From positions 806,001-870,000 of the forward strand of contig NZ_CP074102.1 of assembly GCF_018310535.1 (NCBI RefSeq): a DNA stretch of 64,000 nt, given 5' to 3'. The position numbers and the translations under genes are program-made. A model generated the notes under the pieces. The model had not been told where the DNA came from. It made no database searches and saw only the letters and a list, made by a program, of their open reading frames with translations. Origin of the DNA: Streptomyces mirabilis (GTDB lineage: Bacteria; Actinomycetota; Actinomycetes; Streptomycetales; Streptomycetaceae). Of the stretch, positions 60,120 through 64,000 are shown in pieces; position 1 is the first letter of the stretch; the number at the start of each line of letters is the position of its first letter.

Positions 60120-61130
60120 ATGCCTTCATCTGTCATGCCCACATCCAGGCGGAGTGACGGTCAGCCGTCGCCGGCCGCCGTCTCCACCGTCGGCCTGCGC
60201 AAGTCGTACGGCGACAAGACCGTCCTCGACGGCATCGATCTGCGCGTCCCGGCCGGGTCCGTGTTCGCGCTGCTCGGGCCCAACGGCGCCGGCAAGACCA
60301 CCGCCGTGAAGATCCTGTCCACGCTCATCACCGCCGACGGCGGCCAGGCCCAGGTAGCGGGCCACGACGTCGCCACGTCACCGGACGGGGTCCGTGCCGC
60401 GATCGGCGTCACCGGGCAGTTCTCCGCCGTCGACGGCCTGATCACCGGCGAGGAGAACATGCTCCTCATGGCGGACCTGCACCACCTGTCCAAGCCCGAG
60501 GGGCGCCGGGTCACCGCCGAGCTCCTGGAGCGGTTCGACCTCGTCGACGCCGCCAAGAAGCCCGCCCAGAGCTACTCCGGCGGCATGAAGCGCCGCCTCG
60601 ACCTCGCCATGACCCTCGTCGGCGACCCGCGGATCATCTTCCTCGACGAGCCGACCACCGGCCTCGACCCGCGCAGCCGCCACAACATGTGGGGAATCGT
60701 CCGCGAGCTGGTCTCCGGAGGCGTCACCGTCTTCCTCACCACCCAGTACCTGGACGAGGCCGACGAGCTCGCCGACCGCATCGCCGTGCTCAACGACGGC
60801 AGGATCGCCGCCGAGGGCAGCGCCGAGGAGCTGAAGCGGCTCGTCCCGGGCGGACACGTCCGGCTCCGCTTCACCGATCCTGCGGCATACCAGTCCGCCG
60901 CCTCCGCCCTGCGCGAGGTCACCCGCGACGACGAGGCACTGGCGCTGCGGATCCCCAGCGACGGCAGCCAGCGCGAACTGCGCTCCCTCCTCGACTGGCT
61001 GGACTCGGCCGGCATCGAGGCGGACGAGCTGACCGTGCACACCCCCGACCTCGACGACGTGTTCTTCGCCCTGACCGGCGCCACCAACGTGCCCAGCCGG
61101 CCCAACCAGTCCAAGGAGACTGTCCGATGA
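60120..61130 (+). CDS. ABC transporter ATP-binding protein, DrrA-like
   Basis: 336 residues from the ATG at 60120, preceded by GGGAGGA. Walker A GPNGAGKTT (about 52-60), signature SYSGGMKRRLDLA (about 151), Walker B IIFLDEPTTGLDP (about 172) and switch His-region replaced by Gln (FLTTQYLDEADEL), as usual in the DrrA drug-resistance group. The C-terminal DUF4162-type tail ends HTPDLDDVFFALTG. It powers the permease that begins in its own stop codon. Substrate unknown; antibiotics or lipids are typical of the group. Confidence 0.92.
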   Translation: MPSSVMPTSRRSDGQPSPAAVSTVGLRKSYGDKTVLDGIDLRVPAGSVFALLGPNGAGKTTAVKILSTLITADGGQAQVAGHDVATSPDGVRAAIGVTGQFSAVDGLITGEENMLLMADLHHLSKPEGRRVTAELLERFDLVDAAKKPAQSYSGGMKRRLDLAMTLVGDPRIIFLDEPTTGLDPRSRHNMWGIVRELVSGGVTVFLTTQYLDEADELADRIAVLNDGRIAAEGSAEELKRLVPGGHVRLRFTDPAAYQSAASALREVTRDDEALALRIPSDGSQRELRSLLDWLDSAGIEADELTVHTPDLDDVFFALTGATNVPSRPNQSKETVR

Positions 61131-61918
61131 GCGCCCTCTCCCTCGCCGTCCGCGACTCGTCCACGATGCTGCGCCGCAATCTGCTGCACGCGAGGCGCTA
61201 CCCGTCCCTGACGCTGAATTTGCTGCTCACACCGGTCGTGCTGCTGCTTCTCTTCGTCTACATCTTCGGCGACGTGATGAGTGCGGGCATCGGGGACGGC
61301 GGGGCGGACCGCTCCGCGTACATCGCGTATCTCGTCCCGGGCATCCTGATGATGACCATCGGCGGCACCACGATCGGCAGCGCGGTGTCCGTCTCCATGG
61401 ACATGAACGAGGGCATCATCGCCCGCTTCCGCACGATGGCGATCCACCGCGGGTCCGTGCTCATCGGGCACGTCGTCGGCAGCGTGCTGCAGTGCATCGC
61501 CGGCGTGGTCCTCGTCGGCGCCGTCGCCGTGGCCATCGGCTTCCGGTCCACGGACGCAACCGCCCTGGAGTGGCTGGCGGCGTTCGGGCTGCTCACGCTG
61601 TTCTCCCTGGCGCTCACCTGGATCGCGGTCGGCATGGGCTTGATCAGCCCGAACGCCGAGGCGGCCAGCAACAACGCGCTGCCGCTGATCTTCCTGCCGC
61701 TCATCTCCAGCACCTTCGTCCCGGTCGACGCGATGCCGGGCTGGTTCCAGCCGATCGCCGAGTACCAGCCGTTCACCCCGGCCATCGAGACCCTGCGCGG
61801 ACTGCTGCTCGGCACCGAGATCGGCAACAACGGGTGGATCGCGATCGCCTGGTGCGTCGGCCTGACCGTGCTCGGCTACCGCTGGTCGACGGCGTCGTTC
61901 AACCGCGACCCGAAGTAG
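61127..61918 (+). CDS. ABC-2-type permease, DrrB-like
   Basis: 263 residues starting at the ATGA overlap with the ATPase gene. Six membrane segments and the ABC-2 pattern: SLTLNLLLTPVVLLLLFVYI, AYLVPGILMMTIGGTTIGSA, LPLIFLPLISSTFVPVDAMP and a final FTPAIETLRGLLLGT. It forms the channel of the exporter with the DrrA-like subunit. Two copies of each subunit are expected in the working complex. Confidence 0.9.
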   Translation: MSALSLAVRDSSTMLRRNLLHARRYPSLTLNLLLTPVVLLLLFVYIFGDVMSAGIGDGGADRSAYIAYLVPGILMMTIGGTTIGSAVSVSMDMNEGIIARFRTMAIHRGSVLIGHVVGSVLQCIAGVVLVGAVAVAIGFRSTDATALEWLAAFGLLTLFSLALTWIAVGMGLISPNAEAASNNALPLIFLPLISSTFVPVDAMPGWFQPIAEYQPFTPAIETLRGLLLGTEIGNNGWIAIAWCVGLTVLGYRWSTASFNRDPK

Positions 61919-62223
61919 GCGAGATGAGCGCGCGGGCTGCTTCCCACCGCGGAGCCTCGTCGCGCATCGGCTTGTTGCACGCGTACTCACGCAGGGCCCG
62001 GCGCACGGGGCGTGTCCGCTGGTAGCGGCGACCGCCGCCTCGTCGGTCAGGTGCTCAGCGACGTAGTCACGGAAGTCGTCCAGCAGTTCTTACGGGGCAG
62101 GTCGACGAGCAACCCGAGCACCAACCGCCCAGCCGGGCACCGTGGTTCGACCCGATCGGGTGGCCGTCGCCGAAGTGGTGAGGCGGGGTGGCCGACAGCC
62201 GGCAGCGCCGATAGCGTAACCGC
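61919..62223. other. Gap with possible degraded minus-strand gene
   Basis: No intact gene. The minus strand shows LLDDFRDYVAEHLTDEAAVA in one frame and RRALREYACNKPMRDEAPRW in another, which read like consecutive pieces of one small protein broken by a frameshift. I do not recognise the family. Confidence 0.4.
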
Positions 62224-63003
62224 GTGGACCAGGATGAACGGCTACTGCACGCCTCGTCGTTCGGCGCAGCGGCGGTCGCATACGCCGAGCACCGTCCGGA
62301 CTACGCGCAGGCCGCGGTGCGCTGGGCGCTCGAGCCCGCTCCCGGCTCGCGCGTGCTCGACCTCGGCGCCGGAACCGGCAAGCTGACCGCCACGCTGGTC
62401 GCGCTGGGTGCCGAAGTCCTTGCAGTCGAGCCCGACCCGGCGATGCTGACCGAACTGCGCCGCTCGCTGCCGGCTGTCCGTGCCCTGTCGGGTAGTGCCG
62501 AGGCGATACCGCTGCCGGACGCGTCCGTCGATGCCGTGCTGGCCGGCAACGCCATGCATTGGTTCGACATGGCCGTCGCTGGAACCGAGATCGCCAGGGT
62601 CCTGGCACCAAGCGGCATCCTGGCCGGTCTGTGGAACGTCATGGACGACCGGGTCGAGTGGGTTGCCGGGCTCGCGCGGGTCAGCGGGAGCGCGGCCATC
62701 GGCCCGCGTGACACGCCCACCGGCTGGCGCGCCGAGACGGCAGACATGCACCTTCCAAAGACCGACGTGGCCGCCCGGTTCGGCTCGCCGGAGCAGGCCG
62801 AGTTCCCGCACGGGCAGCGCCGCACCGCCGACTCCCTCGTCGCGACCATCGCGACACGCGCGGGGGTGCTGGTGATGCCGGAACAGGAACAAGAGGCCAC
62901 GCTGGGCCGGATCCGCGCATTCCTCGCGAGTGGACCGGAGACCGCCCGCGGCGAGTTCACCCTCCCGATGCTGACCGGCGTGCTGCGCGTCCGGCGGCTG
63001 TGA
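62224..63003 (+). CDS. Class I SAM-dependent methyltransferase
   Basis: 259 residues from the GTG at 62224. Motif I is VLDLGAGTGKLT (about 44-55), followed by the acidic VLAVEPDPAML, then IPLPDASVDAVLAGNAMHWF (motif IV/V region) and VLAPSGILAGLWNVMDD. This resembles the UbiE/BioC-like Methyltransf_11 group acting on small molecules. No neighbouring biosynthetic genes point to a substrate. Confidence 0.9.
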   Translation: MDQDERLLHASSFGAAAVAYAEHRPDYAQAAVRWALEPAPGSRVLDLGAGTGKLTATLVALGAEVLAVEPDPAMLTELRRSLPAVRALSGSAEAIPLPDASVDAVLAGNAMHWFDMAVAGTEIARVLAPSGILAGLWNVMDDRVEWVAGLARVSGSAAIGPRDTPTGWRAETADMHLPKTDVAARFGSPEQAEFPHGQRRTADSLVATIATRAGVLVMPEQEQEATLGRIRAFLASGPETARGEFTLPMLTGVLRVRRL

Positions 63004-63505
63004 AGCATCACACGGAAACCTTCGGTGACGCCCCTTGGACCGCCGCCCGTGTGGATACTTTGCGGAGGCCGGGGCAACCGCGACTGCCCGGTCGGCGGCA
63101 ACTGCGTCCCACGACGTAACCGACTCGATCCCGTACGCGCCCGTACGCGCTGTGAACCACTGCGTCGGGTGCCTTGTCGTGCCGTGGCACCTCGGTGGCC
63201 TGCCTGACGATCCCGCGCCGACACGCCTTCGGCCGCTCCCGTCCTGCCCGTCAGCGGCCGAGGGCGGCCCCGGTGCTGCCCCAGTGCTGCCCCAGTGCTG
63301 CCCCGGTGCGGTTCTGCCCGCAGTCTCGGACGCACCGCTGACCAGGCATCCTCCTGCCCATCAGCGTCGCGTTATGGGTCGGGGGCTTCCCGTCAAGCAT
63401 CCGTCAGTGAGGGGCCCCGCACCCGCTCGGGCGGGCATAGCTTCATCGAAGCGCCCGGCCGATCCGACCGCGCGGCGCACGTCGCCTTCTTCGAGGAGCC
63501 GCACC
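63004..63505. other. Non-coding stretch with 11-bp tandem repeat
   Basis: No supported gene. It contains four copies of CCCC(A/G)GTGCTG at 63268-63311, the last ending CGG. The upstream region of the SAV_915-type gene lies at its right end, with GAGGAGCC before the start. Confidence 0.7.
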
Positions 63506-63922
63506 ATGTCTCCAGTCGAGCATTCCGAGGACCCCGAGCCTTCTGAACGCTTCCCGGCCGGACTTCTCTTCGTCCCCGTCCGGTCGGGGCCCGCGGGCTG
63601 TACGGCCCGGTTCTTCCGCACCCCCCTCGGCGGCCGTACGGCCGTCGGCTTCACCTCAGCGGCGAAACTCACCGCCACACTGGGCCCGGACCAGGCCTCC
63701 ATCAGGCTCTCCGAACCCGCGCTGCGCGCTCTCGCCGCGCCTCTGGGAGTCACCGCCCTCACCGTCGACCCGCAGTTCTCCGCCCCCTCGGCCGACCGCA
63801 CCGCGGCCACGGCCCGTGAGCGCGAGAACTCCTGGCGCCGCTGGCATCCCCAGCACGTCGGCGCCCTGCGGGTGACCGGCGCCGCCGCCGTCGTCGCGTG
63901 CCTGAACCTGCTGATCGGCTGA
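63506..63922 (+). CDS. SAV_915-type protein with C-terminal membrane anchor
   Basis: 138 residues from the ATG at 63506, preceded by GAGGAG. The central part (LLFVPVRSGPAGCTARFFRT, TAVGFTSAAKLTATLGPDQA, IRLSEPALRALAAPLGV) is the small SseB-like domain that NCBI calls SAV_915 in Streptomyces. The end, VGALRVTGAAAVVACLNLLIG, looks like a single membrane segment. Function unknown. The next gene starts 10 bp downstream. Confidence 0.75.
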   Translation: MSPVEHSEDPEPSERFPAGLLFVPVRSGPAGCTARFFRTPLGGRTAVGFTSAAKLTATLGPDQASIRLSEPALRALAAPLGVTALTVDPQFSAPSADRTAATARERENSWRRWHPQHVGALRVTGAAAVVACLNLLIG

Positions 63923-63931
63923 GGAGGCGTC

Positions 63932-64000
63932 ATGTCCATTCAGGAACTGTCCGCTCAGGAACTCCACCCGGCACCCGGGACCGACAGCCCCGGCGAAGCA
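63932..64000 (+). CDS. Start of an unidentified gene, cut by the window edge
   Basis: GAGGAGG followed by ATG at 63932 gives MSIQELSAQELHPAPGTDSP before the window ends. Only 23 residues are visible, too few for identification. It may be co-transcribed with the SAV_915-type gene. Confidence 0.6.
   Translation, partial: MSIQELSAQELHPAPGTDSPGEA

Overview
The window is chromosomal DNA from a high-GC actinomycete, almost certainly Streptomyces or a close relative. The evidence is very strong third-position GC, GTG starts, many 4-bp start/stop overlaps (ATGA, GTGA), AGGAGG-type ribosome sites, and families typical of that genus (SAV_2336-type and SAV_915-type proteins, GPP34, DUF4097-ABC operons, COG4705 proteins).

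Layout. 1-2.4 kb: a glycerate kinase cut by the window edge and a broken TnpB-like gene. 2.4-12 kb: an ADP-ribosylglycohydrolase, a Nudix hydrolase, a four-gene translationally coupled operon (Trypco1-like protein, trypsin/VMAP-C protein, MoxR AAA+ ATPase, vWA-like/pseudokinase/ParA-like giant protein) and a SIR2 deacylase. The operon resembles the MoxR-vWA-trypsin 'ternary' conflict systems and is the best candidate for an under-described system in the first half. 12-16.5 kb: alkylation repair (Ogt, Ada-AlkA) and an NmtR-like metal sensor divergent from a P1B-4 metal ATPase. 16.5-28.7 kb: two BlaI/M56 pairs, DedA, PAP2, a two-component system, two COG4705 membrane proteins, and a GT-C/flippase-like pair behind BlaI-type operators. 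28.8-37.6 kb: a polyprenyl synthase with a Pro-rich extension, TetR, an epoxide-hydrolase-like enzyme, GPP34, MFS, a muconolactone-isomerase-like protein, LysR, SDR, a SnoaL-like protein and a small P-loop kinase.

37.6-51.1 kb looks like a genomic island. It is bounded by about 260-bp direct repeats of the 3' end of a macrodomain gene (truncated copy on the left, intact gene on the right), has a tRNA 3'-end remnant plus terminator at its left edge, and carries several decayed genes near both ends. Its cargo is an electron-transfer system: two NuoF-like/ferredoxin/ferric-reductase-like membrane modules, a b561-like protein, ApbE flavin transferase, a two-component system, and two paralogous membrane-anchored small proteins that both end in Gly-Ala-Ser. 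These small proteins share an upstream 17-bp direct-repeat motif and may be minimal flavin carriers for ApbE; that is my main speculative proposal.

51.1-64 kb: the intact macrodomain gene, a Tat-exported GH30 galactanase-like enzyme, a phytoene-desaturase-like FAD oxidoreductase, an inositol monophosphatase-like enzyme, a gamma-glutamyltransferase-like enzyme, a tyrosine recombinase relic, a HicB-like regulator/DUF4097/DrrAB-type ABC operon, a methyltransferase and a SAV_915-type protein.
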